This document shows, piece after piece, positions 22,201 to 29,060 of a DNA stretch of 64,000 nucleotides. The notes beneath the pieces are model-generated. The model was not told the DNA's origin, made no database searches, and saw only the letters and a program-made list of their open reading frames with translations. The DNA is from Trichostrongylus colubriformis (Eukaryota > Nematoda > Chromadorea > Rhabditida > Trichostrongylidae). Both the position numbers and the translations under genes were made by a program. Within the stretch, counting starts at the first letter, position 1; every line of letters starts with the position of its first letter. The DNA is taken from assembly GCA_963978905.1 (NCBI GenBank), contig OZ022259.1:55074727-55138726 (forward strand). Direction: 5' to 3'.

Positions 22201-24816
22201 GGCATGGAAACGGCGAATTAGCAAGAGGCCCCACCAAGAGCATATGTAGGTGAGCGCGGAGGATACCTTTCCCAAGCAAGGTAGCACCTGTGCGCACTAC
22301 TACGACATGAAATCCTATGAGCATTGGCAAGGATTTCCATCTTTTATTTTTACCTTTTCTTTGATCGGTCCTTTCTTACGAACCTTACAGTCATTAAGTC
22401 CTGTCAATCGACGAAATGGTGCGACCGTAAGACGGATACTGACCAGCAAATTTGCGCCACGTCTTCACCAGTTGCAGTTGGTGCCACATCGCCATTAGCA
22501 CCTATCAACCAACACCCAATGTTCGTCAATTAAGTTTTGGGGGGGGGGGGGGGGGCGGTGAGTCGAAAGCAGTTGAATGTGATGTCAGGGTGGAAGTAAC
22601 TCGCCATTTTCTTCTGGATCTAGTATTTGTGAGCCTAACAAGGAGCCGTGCGAAACGAAAGAATGTAAAAAACAGAACTCTGCTTCGGGGATACGTACCT
22701 CTGCAGTGACTCCACATTTTGCGATTCTATCGAACGTAGGCTGCAGCTTCCGCTTCAAGTAATAACGTGCGTAGCCGTCGAATGATAAAACTACCAGTGG
22801 AGGATGGGGCTTTAAAAGACTGCAACACTCAATTGCATTTAACAGCATTTAAAACCATTTTCAGTTTAGTATTCTAGATATGCTTCTTATCCCTAAGTAA
22901 CACTAATGGGGCGATTAGCGTCATTTCATTCCAGAGCCATTCACCGTGTCTATTTCAATTAATCTCCGCACTATTTCAACAGATCCTTCTTTATTTTACT
23001 CTTTCCAGTGTTATTTATCAAAAAGAACCCAGCCAGCTCCACGTTCGCTCCCAACGTGGTCCCTTCTATGTAGTAGGCATCAGAATCCTTATTGCCGAGG
23101 TATGCCCACTTTCCCACACTTTTCCATAATTCATGGTGAGGTTTTACTGAGTTGTGCTTGAACTGGGTTTCAAGAGCCAAGCAGATCCGACTTGGCTCTG
23201 AGCAGATTACTTCTAGAAAAGCAAGGAAGCAGAAATTTCGTAGGTGGCATTTTCATTCCAGGTGGCACGTAGAGGAAGTCAGAATTATTCGAAACACAAG
23301 TAACTCACTCTGGTCTACGGCATTTACGTGGACATTTGTGATTATGTGAAGTGAAGAACGAGTAAAATTGAATGAATCCAACAGATACTGCTGCTACGGT
23401 AAGAAGTAATAATACTGAAAATGATTCATGTGACTGGCATAGACTACTCAAGCCACAATCCGTGCCATAAAAAACGTGCTGAGAAAAACATTGAACACTT
23501 GCACAAATGCTCGTTGAAATCAGATTTTGAAACTCATTTTTGCCCCTTTCCGGATCCACAGACCCTATTTTCCAGCCTCATCGTAACGGTAAGCGTGAAA
23601 TATACCAGTTTGTAAAGAAGGATTGGCCGGTTTCTTGCAATTCCAACTTCGAGAGATCATAACTCGGTCCAGACTACATCTTTTCCCACAGAATAAGTAC
23701 CATTCGATTCGCTACACTTTTGACAACATTATGCATACTTGCATATCTCATTTTGTTGGCCTGACGATTTATATTGAACAAAATCAAAAAATGGCGACTT
23801 CAAGTCACCAAATAGCTCCCCAGATGTCTGTGAAAGCGGGGCTTAGTTAGCGCTGGATTTGATGAATATGATGGACGAGTAAGGCTCCAGCCTGCAACTG
23901 CTTCGATTACCGAAAGAGGATTTCTGGAAAATGCTCGCGCATGGCTGCTCCTAGGGTTCGACGACACCCATTTTTTGGGTTTTATTTTTTACCCGGAGCT
24001 ACTTGATGTGGTGAACCATACTTGTATGTGAAGGCCAGCATCTTAGGTATCCCTTACAAGTATAAAAGCTCATCTCTCCCTGCCGTTTAGTTAAAGCAAT
24101 TTGATCAATTGAAAATTCGAGCAACTCATTCTCATTTCTCAAACCAGGGACAAAGTGTTCCATTCGATGCTTTCTGGTTGCATTCGCTGGGACTTGTCTG
24201 TTGAAGTGAAGTCACCCAAAAAGTGTCATTTTCGCAGTACTTCAGAATTCCCTAGTAATTCGAAAACCTTGGGGTATTCTAAGGAAAGTGTATGTTCAAA
24301 AAAAAGCAAGTTTTTGTCTATTCAAGAAGCGCAGTAAGATAATTCGTGTTGATGCGACTTTAGGTTTGAATTTATCGTGTGATCATGCAAAACCGGCGGG
24401 AACTTCGCTTACAACCTAATAGCACGTCTCACGGCATTCGCAGAGAAAAAAGTAGAGGGAGCCACATTTGAATGTTGAAGGAATCTGTATAGTGAGATGT
24501 ATCTTACATATTACACATATATTACACATATACAGATTTTCTAGCAACTCTGTATTCAAGTAAAGAGCCCTCCTTTGGTTACCGCTTCTCTCCGAAAACG
24601 CTTGTCATGCATGGTTGATTGTTGAGGAAATGGCTACTGAGGAAATGGCTGATCCATCACATCGTGGGTAGTTCCACAAAAATGTCGGTTCTTTCCAAGC
24701 CAGATATTTGATTTCCGTAGAATAAACATATAAAAAAATAGCGTACCTCCAAAAAATAAGAAAATCAGTGGTATAAGACCTCGCGGCTTGGAAATGCTCT
24801 TGGAGGCACCGGAAGT
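1071..24816 (-). CDS. ENPP-family ectonucleotide pyrophosphatase/phosphodiesterase, multi-exon gene (partial at both ends)
   Basis: ENPP enzymes are zinc-dependent ectoenzymes that hydrolyse phosphodiester or pyrophosphate bonds of nucleotides (or phospholipids) outside the cell. Eleven exons, 1,166 nt (about 388 codons), were placed by GT-AG sites and matching phases. Order: short basic N-terminus, one membrane segment, a Cys-Pro-Lys-Cys stalk, then the catalytic domain. Expected zinc or nucleophile positions are all visible: Asp in LSFDGYA, Thr in YPTLTFPN, Asp and His in DEPDRTGH, Asp-His in SDHGM, His in HGYDY. The topology should be type II, with the catalytic domain extracellular. The initiator exon, an exon between 20,086 and 15,418, perhaps a microexon between 15,325 and 14,075, and the C-terminal exon below 1,071 are missing. 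Introns reach 11.4 kb and are packed with transposons. Family assignment is near certain; substrate and paralogue cannot be told. Confidence 0.93.
1229..2289. other. ENPP intron, no gene seen
   Basis: A 130-codon plus frame (1,812-2,204) has no recognisable domain. The phrase 'aaggctattgggt' occurs at 1,399 and 1,972, hinting at an old repeat. Confidence 0.5.
2290..2400 (+). mobile_element. Fragment of RTE 5' region
   Basis: The stretch with 'ggatctcgagccc', 'gatcccaggtagcg' and 'cacttgcagacc' resembles 9,465-9,535 in RTE copy 2. Only the 5' region is present. Confidence 0.5.
2961..3074. repeat. ~115-bp dispersed repeat flanked by 15-bp direct repeats
   Basis: The block is almost identical to 4,807-4,920. 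Here it is flanked on both sides by TTCACATAGGTTAGC (2,946-2,960 and 3,078-3,092), which looks like a target-site duplication. Confidence 0.75.
3100..3520 (+). repeat. Dispersed repeat ('ctagcggtcgatacccagta' family)
   Basis: The block with CCACTATTTGGAATTTCACA, TAGCGGTCGATACCCAGTA and GCAGCAGATTTTGGAACA recurs at 5,720-5,970, and in reverse at 34,890-35,190 and 46,640-46,770. No ORF of interest. Confidence 0.7.
3690..4530 (+). repeat. ~140-bp minisatellite with CA-rich tail
   Basis: About five tandem units share 'ggcgacat', 'tcgaatcttatca', 'ttggatcacccac' and 'ccacccctcaaaa'. The array ends in a unit with GCGACGCGAGATATGAATTT, then (CA)n and TTATATAAAGTAGG. Overlapping ORFs come from the repeat. 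Confidence 0.9.
4807..4930. repeat. Second copy of the ~115-bp dispersed repeat
   Basis: Differs from 2,961-3,074 by only a few bases; the flanks do not show an obvious duplication. Confidence 0.75.
4931..5719. other. ENPP intron, repeat-derived
   Basis: No gene. The end (ACCGACAAACC tandem, then TTATATAATAGAAG) is a tail like that of the minisatellite arrays and the 39.7/50.4 kb repeats. Confidence 0.5.
5720..6010 (+). repeat. Dispersed repeat, second copy
   Basis: Matches 3,270-3,550, including GCACCATTATTAGGAACGCTA and the following ATACATCGGCAGCAGAT. Confidence 0.7.
6110..6655 (+). repeat. ~140-bp minisatellite, second array
   Basis: Same unit and same end (GCGACGCGAAATAAAATTTC, CACACA tract, TTATATAAAGTAGG) as 3,690-4,530; it abuts RTE copy 1. 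Confidence 0.88.
6655..9330 (+). mobile_element. RTE-type LINE relic, copy 1 (endonuclease and reverse transcriptase, dead)
   Basis: Broken pieces of the hookworm RTE polyprotein are readable in order: endonuclease (DLKKFYKEDHKF near 7,050; HEMEWNEQGER near 7,160), the stretch before the RT (VIHDFYTDLFDSHVHLPR near 7,800), RT (ALKNQGIPT near 8,300), and C-terminal PELSNRKRAVW and KIRWARHGVRYR near 8,760 and 9,060. Many stops and frameshifts interrupt it. At 8,534-8,545 the catalytic Phe-Ala-Asp-Asp reads Phe-Ala-Gly-Tyr. It lies antisense in the 11.4-kb ENPP intron. Its 3' end (GACGATGGTACAGGTGAT) is followed directly by copy 2. Confidence 0.85.
9331..12330 (+). mobile_element. RTE-type LINE relic, copy 2 (5' region, endonuclease and RT, dead)
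   Basis: A 5' region (to about 9,900) shares blocks with copy 1. Then come endonuclease (NKYDVIGLTETWRHRPLDGV; FYKEDHTFFKVIIGDYNTKV), RT (DIGNYRPICLLSVVYRLFTH; GQPCKQAGFRSGFGTINHIH; VKRGVRQGATISPDLFS) and C-terminal blocks. The endonuclease has an internal deletion after VLVNMHLAMNIG. At 11,500-11,520 the RT reads GVKVSDDLVLV: a short in-frame deletion has removed the residues around the catalytic motif. Stops and shifts elsewhere. It ends near the GACGACAGGTGATATAGGTG stretch. Confidence 0.88.
12640..12799 (-). CDS. ENPP exon j: PIRFHYPKTHRIGDLVV
   Basis: The exon is 160 nt, between acceptor TTTCTCTTCAG and donor GTAAGA. It encodes MTPAEISNTLGCHNKENARV, then TTMPIRFHYPKTHRIGDLVV, the family block 'P.R.HY....RI.D'. 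It ends with two bases (GA) that join the A opening exon k to give Glu. The next intron is 11.4 kb. Confidence 0.92.
12876..12970 (-). CDS. ENPP exon i: GMSRIRSHVLLADYF, AQIF
   Basis: After acceptor ATTCTGTTCAG, GA completes the Gly of SDHG and the frame continues MSRIRSHVLLADYFNVTGTF, then ISYGAQAQIFL. The 3' limit is unclear. The nearest donor, GTTAAT, leaves phase 0, while the following exon needs phase 1. The frame itself stays open through the intervening 76 bases. Confidence 0.8.
12971..13966. other. ENPP intron between exons h and i
   Basis: No gene. Near 13,420-13,650 are weak inverted stretches (TGCTAATTCACTCGGG / ACATTAGCACATA) that may be an old MITE. Confidence 0.45.
13967..14075 (-). 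CDS. ENPP exon h: NLVIVSDHG
   Basis: The exon ends at donor GTGATT, leaving one base, and carries LDREGFLGCINLVIVSDHG. Asp and His of SDHG are zinc ligands. With acceptor CTTGTTTTAG it would open in phase 0, but exon g leaves phase 1. The phase is right if the acceptor is ten bases further in (AACAAAG), but the loop is then about nine residues shorter than usual. A microexon is the alternative. Confidence 0.88.
14386..15131. mobile_element. TTAA MITE, family 2 (copy 1), in ENPP intron
   Basis: The element begins TTAAAGACACCAGGAGG and ends CCTCCCGGTGCCTTTAA, with TTAA at both edges. An internal inverted pair (CTTCTTTCCCTTCCTAGG / CTAGTAAGGGAAAGGAG) is visible. It is nearly identical to 56,175-56,919. 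It sits between ENPP exons g and h. Confidence 0.9.
15325..15418 (-). CDS. ENPP exon g: metal-binding EPDRTGH
   Basis: The exon is 94 nt, between acceptor CATTTGTCAACAG and donor GTGAAA, phase 0 to 1. It encodes ILKWLRMEEENRPGLIMTYF followed by DEPDRTGHNTL. Asp and His of EPDRTGH are zinc ligands. A connecting exon (phase 1 to 0) must lie between 20,085 and 15,419; I could not identify it. Confidence 0.93.
15494..15758. mobile_element. Inverted-repeat MITE, GGTCGAAATTCC family (copy 1)
   Basis: The left GGGGGTCGCTAGGTGGAATT pairs with the right AATTTCGACCTAGCGACCCC. Inner arms (GTACGAGCCGTT..., CTCGAGACGCAATG / CATTGCGTCTTGAG) also pair. It lies in an ENPP intron. Confidence 0.85.
15925..16010 (-). 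mobile_element. Possible transposase C-terminal scrap
   Basis: A minus frame reads INKVLERWDKAVESRAKLFD, reminiscent of the mariner C-terminal 'LP.RW.K.V...G.YF' block. It lies 200 bp from the foldback element. Too short to be sure. Confidence 0.3.
16222..17602. mobile_element. 1.38-kb foldback element with mariner-type ends and TA duplication
   Basis: The ends TTGGGTTGGGGAATAAGTCC and its complement are flanked by TA on each side (16,220-16,221 and 17,603-17,604), as for Tc1/mariner elements. The two arms (about 690 bp each, axis near 16,912) are near-perfect complements. Each arm holds four copies of a mini-stem unit (cGATAGAGC...GCTCTAca), starting at 16,311, 16,484, 16,652 and 16,801 in the left arm. 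ORFs here encode nothing recognisable and appear in both arms. It lies in an ENPP intron. Confidence 0.93.
17605..20085. other. ENPP intron region where the missing exon should lie
   Basis: An exon in phase 1-0 linking IGSQHYST to ILKWL is expected between here and 15,419. The minus ORF 18,599-18,895 and the plus ORF 19,247-19,639 show no ENPP similarity. An 18-kb hairpin is listed separately. Confidence 0.4.
18213..18274. repeat. Compact 62-bp hairpin
   Basis: GCGCCCCACTGCGATCGTCG... pairs with ...CGGCGATCACGATGGGGCGC around a TTGTGG loop, about 27 bp of stem with few mismatches. It could be a relic of a MITE or a hairpin RNA. Confidence 0.7.
20086..20164 (-). CDS. ENPP exon f: IWSYYKKATNRKAASYSWIGS
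   Basis: The exon is 79 nt, between acceptor ATCTCTTCTCAG and donor GTGAGT, phase 0 to 1. It begins IWSYYKKATNRKAASYSW and continues IGSQHYST. This matches the conserved 'P(I/L)W....G..A..FWPGS' block, with Ile in place of the common Pro. Phase 0 at its start agrees with exon e. Confidence 0.85.
20513..20938. mobile_element. TTAA MITE, family 3 (copy 1), in ENPP intron
   Basis: The left end TTAAAGGAATCGTCCACAGA pairs with the right end TCGCGGACTATTCCTTCAA. The arms share GTTACCCATA, AAATCACGCG and ATCTGGCTAAGATACAGC stretches as inverted repeats. Flanks TTAA and TTCA. Confidence 0.88.
21245..21333 (-). CDS. ENPP exon e: ANTIYD segment
   Basis: The exon is 89 nt, between acceptor TATCACTTTCAG and donor GTAGGT, phase 1 to 0. 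It encodes ANTIYDTDIADKPLYLGRNL and ends in GLYVAEP. This is the usual 'N..YDP' stretch after the nucleophile helix, ending just before the Ile-Trp of the next exon. Confidence 0.85.
21960..22044 (-). CDS. ENPP exon d: nucleophile motif LTFPN and TGLYPGHHG
   Basis: The exon is 85 nt, between acceptor TTTGTAATTCAG and donor GTTGGT, phase 0 to 1. It encodes SSYPTLTFPNHYTMATGLYP followed by GHHGL. The Thr before FPN is the family nucleophile. A donor four bases upstream of the chosen frame (GTTAGG) would break the next exon's frame, so GTTGGT was chosen; the junction then gives HHGLVANTIYD. Confidence 0.95.
22539..22555 (+). repeat. G17 homopolymer
   Basis: Seventeen consecutive G residues in the ENPP intron between exons c and d. 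A 12-G run lies near 14,316 and a 10-G run near 14,600. Confidence 0.97.
22699..22819 (-). CDS. ENPP exon c: start of catalytic domain (SFDGYA)
   Basis: The exon is 121 nt, between acceptor GTGTTGCAG and donor GTACGT, phase 2 to 0. It encodes PPLVVLSFDGYARYYLKRKL and then TFDRIAKCGVTAE. The Asp of SFDG is the first zinc ligand in the ENPP/alkaline phosphatase fold. Confidence 0.93.
23309..23414 (-). CDS. ENPP exon b: rest of membrane anchor and Cys stalk
   Basis: The exon lies between acceptor ATTTTCAG and donor GTGAGT, 106 nt, phase 1 to phase 2. It encodes LLLLTVAAVSVGFIQFYSFF, then a stalk with HNHKCPRKCRRP. The last two bases (GA) join the T that opens exon c to give Asp, so phases agree on both sides. 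No full somatomedin-B domain is seen, unlike vertebrate ENPP1-3. Confidence 0.85.
24747..24816 (-). CDS. ENPP exon a: cytosolic tail and start of membrane anchor
   Basis: The exon follows acceptor TTTCCGCAG and ends at donor GTACGC. It is 70 nt, opening in phase 0 and leaving one base, G. It encodes a short basic Ser/Lys stretch (SKSISKPRG) followed by LIPLIFLFFG, the first half of a hydrophobic segment. Joined to exon b the split codon reads GTA (Val) and the hydrophobic run continues without a break. The positive residues before the segment fit a cytosolic N-terminus. No ATG lies in frame within the exon, so an upstream start exon is expected. Confidence 0.8.
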
Positions 24817-25429
24817 CTGCGGAAACAAAAAATTTCTTTCAACATAAGCCTTTCTGCAGTTGATATTCTACCAGCTGCCTTTTCCGTGAAGCAGTCTCGC
24901 TTGCCAGATAATGGATAAACGCAACAAGTAAATGCACCCGATATGGGACAATGAAGGAACAAAAAAAGTTGTTTTCTCCTTATTTAGGATCAGCGTTCCT
25001 GAAGTCATGAGCAAAATGCCTTGGAGTCAGTGTATAGCAGAATACCTTATCCAGTGACAGTAGACGGTACTCAGCGATTACTAGTGATGATAGATTGAAC
25101 CCACGTAATGACGGAAGATGATATTAACCAATAGCAGGTGATAAGAGATGGTATTCAGCGATAGCAAGGAAGTGCTGAGAAATCCGTACAATCGCTTCAA
25201 AACATTTGCACAGCAGCGGTGTAGACGGTGAGGTGGGAACATATATGAATAACCAGCAGCACCGAGGATTGAAGGGTGGCAAGAGTTGACAAGGAAGGAT
25301 ATCCGTCAAAGGTTGTGGCCACCGTTGAGGAGCTCCTACGTTCTAGCTTTTTAGGATGATGTGTTCATGATTATGGTATAGTGAGCTACAGTGGGCTACC
25401 ATAATGTCAGTTCCGGAGAGTGATTATCT
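24817..25429. other. Upstream of the first placed ENPP exon
   Basis: The initiator exon and promoter should lie here or further upstream. I could not pick an ATG exon ending in phase 0 with confidence. Confidence 0.4.
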
Positions 25430-26230
25430 CACGATGCAGGTGTGCTGAACGGTCACGTCGGCAGGGATACAAAAGGTCTGGAAAAGATGCACGGAGGAGA
25501 AGGAAGAATTAGGACAAAGAACGCTGAGGGAGAAAGAGTTCACGACTTGGTAACAGTCCAGACAGTCTGCAGCAAGATTTTCGCGAAAAAGGAGACTCAA
25601 CGATCGTGGCATGTTCTGAGAAGACCGGCTCCCAATACTGTAGAAAACATCAAGGTATGTGGCACAAGCACAAGCCCCTCCTAAGAGCTTTCAAAGAAAA
25701 GGGTGAAAACCGAAAGAAAATCCGGTGGTGCAAGCTGCACATAGAGGATAGGAATGACCATAAGAGAAGATGTTAGAGATGGGTCTTCCAGATCCTCAAG
25801 GCCTAATTCAGGAGACATGGAAAGTATCGGCACAGGTCATCCTACGATGCGCCAAAGAAACACTGGGCGAGACCCACAAGTGGCTTCAGGGATGACAAAG
25901 AGGCGCGGTTCTGTTTTCTGTAACGAAGAAGTTCAACTGGTAGTGAAGCAAAGAAGAGTGCACTCAAACGTTGGCAGAAAATGCGGAGCACTGAAGATCT
26001 TGCCAACTACAAAAGTTGCAAAAGGCTCGCCAAGGTTGCGTAGCAATGCGAAGTACACGGAAATGGATGCCCTGGTCGAAAACTGGGAGACGCCAACCAG
26101 TGAGTGCATAAGAACACGATTTTGCACCACGGAGTGTGCTTGCGACGCGATGCCTGGAGTGCCGTACGTAATTATCCTGAAACGTTTACGAACAAAGTGA
26201 GGCGAAGAACAGAATCGCTTCAGAACCCAA
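25430..26230 (+). mobile_element. Second LINE family: endonuclease/linker relic
   Basis: Frames contain LNGHVGRDT (the end of the 'GD(L/F)N' endonuclease block), RTKNAEGERVHDLVTVQTVC, and, from about 25,920, NEEVQLVVKQR followed in another frame by RSTEDLANYKSCKR. These are blocks of a nematode LINE distinct from the RTE copies. Frameshifts throughout; no intact domain. Confidence 0.6.
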
Positions 26231-26280
26231 TTAAATGCTGCCTTCCATGATAGTTTCTATGCAACTGCTCATTGCGGAGT

Positions 26281-26760
26281 AAACCGCGAAACACCTTGTT
26301 CGCAGCACAGCTAGGTCTTCTAGAAAATGTGGTTCGTAAGATCTCAGACTGGGGAGTAGTCTCACGTGCACATAGTCAAAGGACCGCGAAAGACAAGCCG
26401 AGAAAAGAAAGACACTCCATGGGTGGAATGGCTAGAAATGCACGGCTCAGACACACCGAACGGGTAGTATGGGAGTATGAGGGTAAAGGCGCTAAGCGGT
26501 GCCACAATCGAGGACTTATATGGGGCGGCAAAAAAGGCGAGATAGGAGTACGTCCTCACTTGTACCCTCTCGCCCCCTCTCATCACAAGCTGCTGGAGGA
26601 AGATGGAGACGACGGGGGCTATGTCAGCCAGCCACGAACGTTTCCCCGCCCTGACAGCTACTCGGCTATTGGAGCGCTGCTCTTCGAATGGAAGCCATGA
26701 AATCGCGACCGACCACGGAAGGGTTTTACCCTGCCGGTAATGGAGATCAAAACTGCAAAA
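26281..26760 (+). pseudogene. Frameshifted inverted copy of the unidentified repeat at 26,992-27,414
   Basis: Bases 26,383-26,545 match the complement of 27,240-27,410 (shared coding stretch KKDTPWVEWLEMHG), but a lost base and a stop break the frame. The 142-codon frame that runs over it on the plus strand is a shifted reading of the same repeat. Confidence 0.4.
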
Positions 26761-26991
26761 TGCCACACTGAAGCGAGTTAGAAGGGGTCAAAGTTTGCTT
26801 GCATGGCTCATCGATGCTGTACTTTGCTTAGGGTGACGCATCAGCGAGGTTAACCGTGCGTGCAACTATGGTCGCCGTGGCTCAGTAGTAGCGTTTTTGC
26901 TCTATAGGTGGTGAACGATGAGTTTGCCCTTTCTATCGCATTTTTCGATGAGTTATGCCAAGCAAATTACCTGGTCAATTAGTCATTGCAA

Positions 26992-27414
26992 TCAAAATTT
27001 GACCCTCTTAACTTGTTTATATGGCATTGTGCAGTTTTGGTTCTCATAACTGTAATCAGCATCCAAGACCCTATCAATCCACTCAGGACTCAATTTAATG
27101 TTCCCTGGGATGTTAGAACCGTTTCCTGGTGAGACTCCAAAGACGAACTTTTCACGCACATTCCGCCATAGAATGCCTCTTGTGAACTCGAACGTACTTT
27201 TCAGATAAACATCGCTACCAAGTGTGCTTTCTAACATTGTCGTTCTTCTGCCCCATATAAGTCCTCGTCTGTTGTGGCACTCCTTAGCGCCTTTACCCTC
27301 ATGTTCCAATATTACCCGTTCCGGTGTGTCTAAGCCGTGCATTTCTAGCCATTTCACCCATGGAGTGTCTTTCTTTTCTCGGCTTGTCTTTTGTGGTCGT
27401 TTTATAATGTGCCC
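26992..27414 (-). CDS. Unidentified open exon-like ORF, truncated by a MITE
   Basis: The minus frame is open for about 140 codons, from the TTAA insertion site of a MITE at 27,415 down to a TGA near 26,992. It contains KKDTPWVKWLEMHGLDTPER, CHNRRGLIWG and, further on, SPEWIDRVLDADYSYENQNC. The first third is repeated in opposite orientation at 26,383-26,545, with the same frame partly preserved but frameshifted. A transposon-borne gene or a dispersed gene fragment is likely; I do not recognise the domain. Confidence 0.35.
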   Translation of the reverse strand, partial: GHIIKRPQKTSREKKDTPWVKWLEMHGLDTPERVILEHEGKGAKECHNRRGLIWGRRTTMLESTLGSDVYLKSTFEFTRGILWRNVREKFVFGVSPGNGSNIPGNIKLSPEWIDRVLDADYSYENQNCTMPYKQVKRVKF

Positions 27415-27860
27415 TTAAAGGCTCATTATGTGATAGTCAGACTAGTGGCTTACTTTCATGGGGCGAGTAGGTCAATTAATTACTGCACAGGCTGCACCTC
27501 TGTTGCGGCTGCGGTGCACCCACGTGGTGTCGTGCCTGCCTAAGCACAACCAAGCCAACCAACCGAATCACACCGAGCCTCAGACAATTGAATATCTAAC
27601 GTGGAAGGTGCTCCCATCAGCGAAACGGCTGCTTCTTTGAATTATCTTCCTTTATCGCATGTTTCCTTCTCCACGTGAGCGCATGTTGGAAATTTGGTCG
27701 TCTGAGGTTCGGTTAGGTGGGTGTGGCTTGGTTGCGTTCAAGCAGGCACAACACCGTGAGGGAGCACCGTGCAGCCGCATTAAAGGTGCAGCCTCAGAAA
27801 CTATAGAACTGCTCGCTCCAAAACCTAAGTCACAATCTGATTTCGCGTAGGGTACCTTCA
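27415..27860. mobile_element. TTAA MITE, family 1 (copy 2)
   Basis: It is the same arms as 73-543 (GTCGTGCCTGCCTAAGCACA / TTCAAGCAGGCACAACACCG), with TTAA at 27,415 and TTCA at 27,857. It interrupts the unidentified ORF ending at 27,414. Confidence 0.8.
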
Positions 27861-28113
27861 AATGCTGGTGAGAGATCGAAAGGATTTGTAGCAAAGCGTT
27901 TAGGTGACATTGGTAGCGACGGAGCAGCGGTTGCGAAGTCACGAATGATATGAAACTGTTAGACTGCGTATCTCTAGCACTTATGACAAAAAAGTAGTGG
28001 CCCATTGGGTTCTGCGCAGCCGTGTTCCAGACTCACCTTTACATTTGCACTTCGTGGCTCACGAGGAGTGATGGTCTGAAAGAGAAAATCTGGTTTCTAG
28101 AAATTTCAACATA

Positions 28114-28557
28114 ATAAAGGGATCGTGCATGGAAAAATGAGCTTCTCTGTTACCCATATGTTTAAGTTGTATTTGCCGAATAAGGGTCGCATGCAAAGTT
28201 GTAGCAGAAAAAAAGTTGAGGAAGGAAAAAGTGAGAATCCGGTTAAGCTACAGCTCCTCAATGTGGTGGCTGCAGAGATGGAGCCTCCTAGCAAATGACG
28301 CCTCGTCGTCCGCCACAGTCGGCGACTCATTGTAGGACCAGAAAAATACGTAAATAGCCCCACTCTTCGTCTGCGATCGCCATGGACGACGATCAGGCAT
28401 TTACTCGAAGGCCCCGCCCCTGGCAGTTACTTTGAGCAGCTGTATGTCAGGCGGATTCTCGATTTTTCACGTGAGATTTGCATGCCGCCCATATTAGACA
28501 GACACAACATAAATTTATAGGTAGCAGGAAGAACTTTTCCCGTTCACGATTACTTCA
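28114..28557. mobile_element. TTAA MITE, family 3 (copy 3, decayed)
   Basis: Degenerate relative of 20,513-20,938: AAGGGATCGTGCATGGAAAA at the left, TTCACGATTACTTCAAGG at the right, with TTACCCATATGTTTAAG and AGCTGTATGTCAGG inside. Confidence 0.7.
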
Positions 28558-28754
28558 AGGAGTTGAAAGTGCCAAATACTCGTTTATCTCGGGTGACTGT
28601 GACTGAATTTGATTGAATCCGGATTGCAACACAGTTTTTACTCACTCCCAACGTAAATAGCATTGAGTTGTAAGTTTTTCTGCATAAAGAAGTACATTAG
28701 CAAAAACATAAATTCAGTCAAGTGCTGTCACATAGTTTCTGTCTCAGTTCACAT

Positions 28755-29060
28755 TAAAAAGGATAAAGGATAAAGTTTTTGGCGTTAATCAATCCCTTCT
28801 GCGGGATGCGCCGCACATTCTAGTTCCATTCAGAATCGTGATGGCTGGTGAATGTGATGTGGCCTATATAATGACTTGAGGTGGCCAGCCGATGTACAAG
28901 TCAGTGCTTTTATCCTCCCAGACGAGTCTGGTACCAATTCACCGACCCCGGGGGGATGGAAGGCTTGGTTGGCCTGGGCGGGCGTTGATGCGGGATTTGA
29001 TCCCCGCACCATGAGAGTGGGGTGCGCGCCACCTGTCACTACACCACCTCCGCCCTTCAG
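28755..29060 (-). mobile_element. tRNA-derived SINE with TTTATCC tail
   Basis: Read on the minus strand, an A-box-like TGGTGTAGTGACAGG (about 29,046-29,032) is followed by a B-box-like GGGATCAAATCCC (about 29,006-28,993), the spacing of a tRNA promoter. The body is unrelated to tRNA and ends in TTTATCCTTTATCCTTTT. The overlapping ORFs are not coding. Confidence 0.6.

Noticed and set aside
22971..23180. Open minus frame of 69 codons inside the ENPP gene
   Set aside because: It lies between exons b and c, whose phases join perfectly without it, and it has no ENPP motif.
26870..26930. tRNA-like 'gtggctcagtagtagcg' A-box
   Set aside because: No B-box at the right distance and no cloverleaf.
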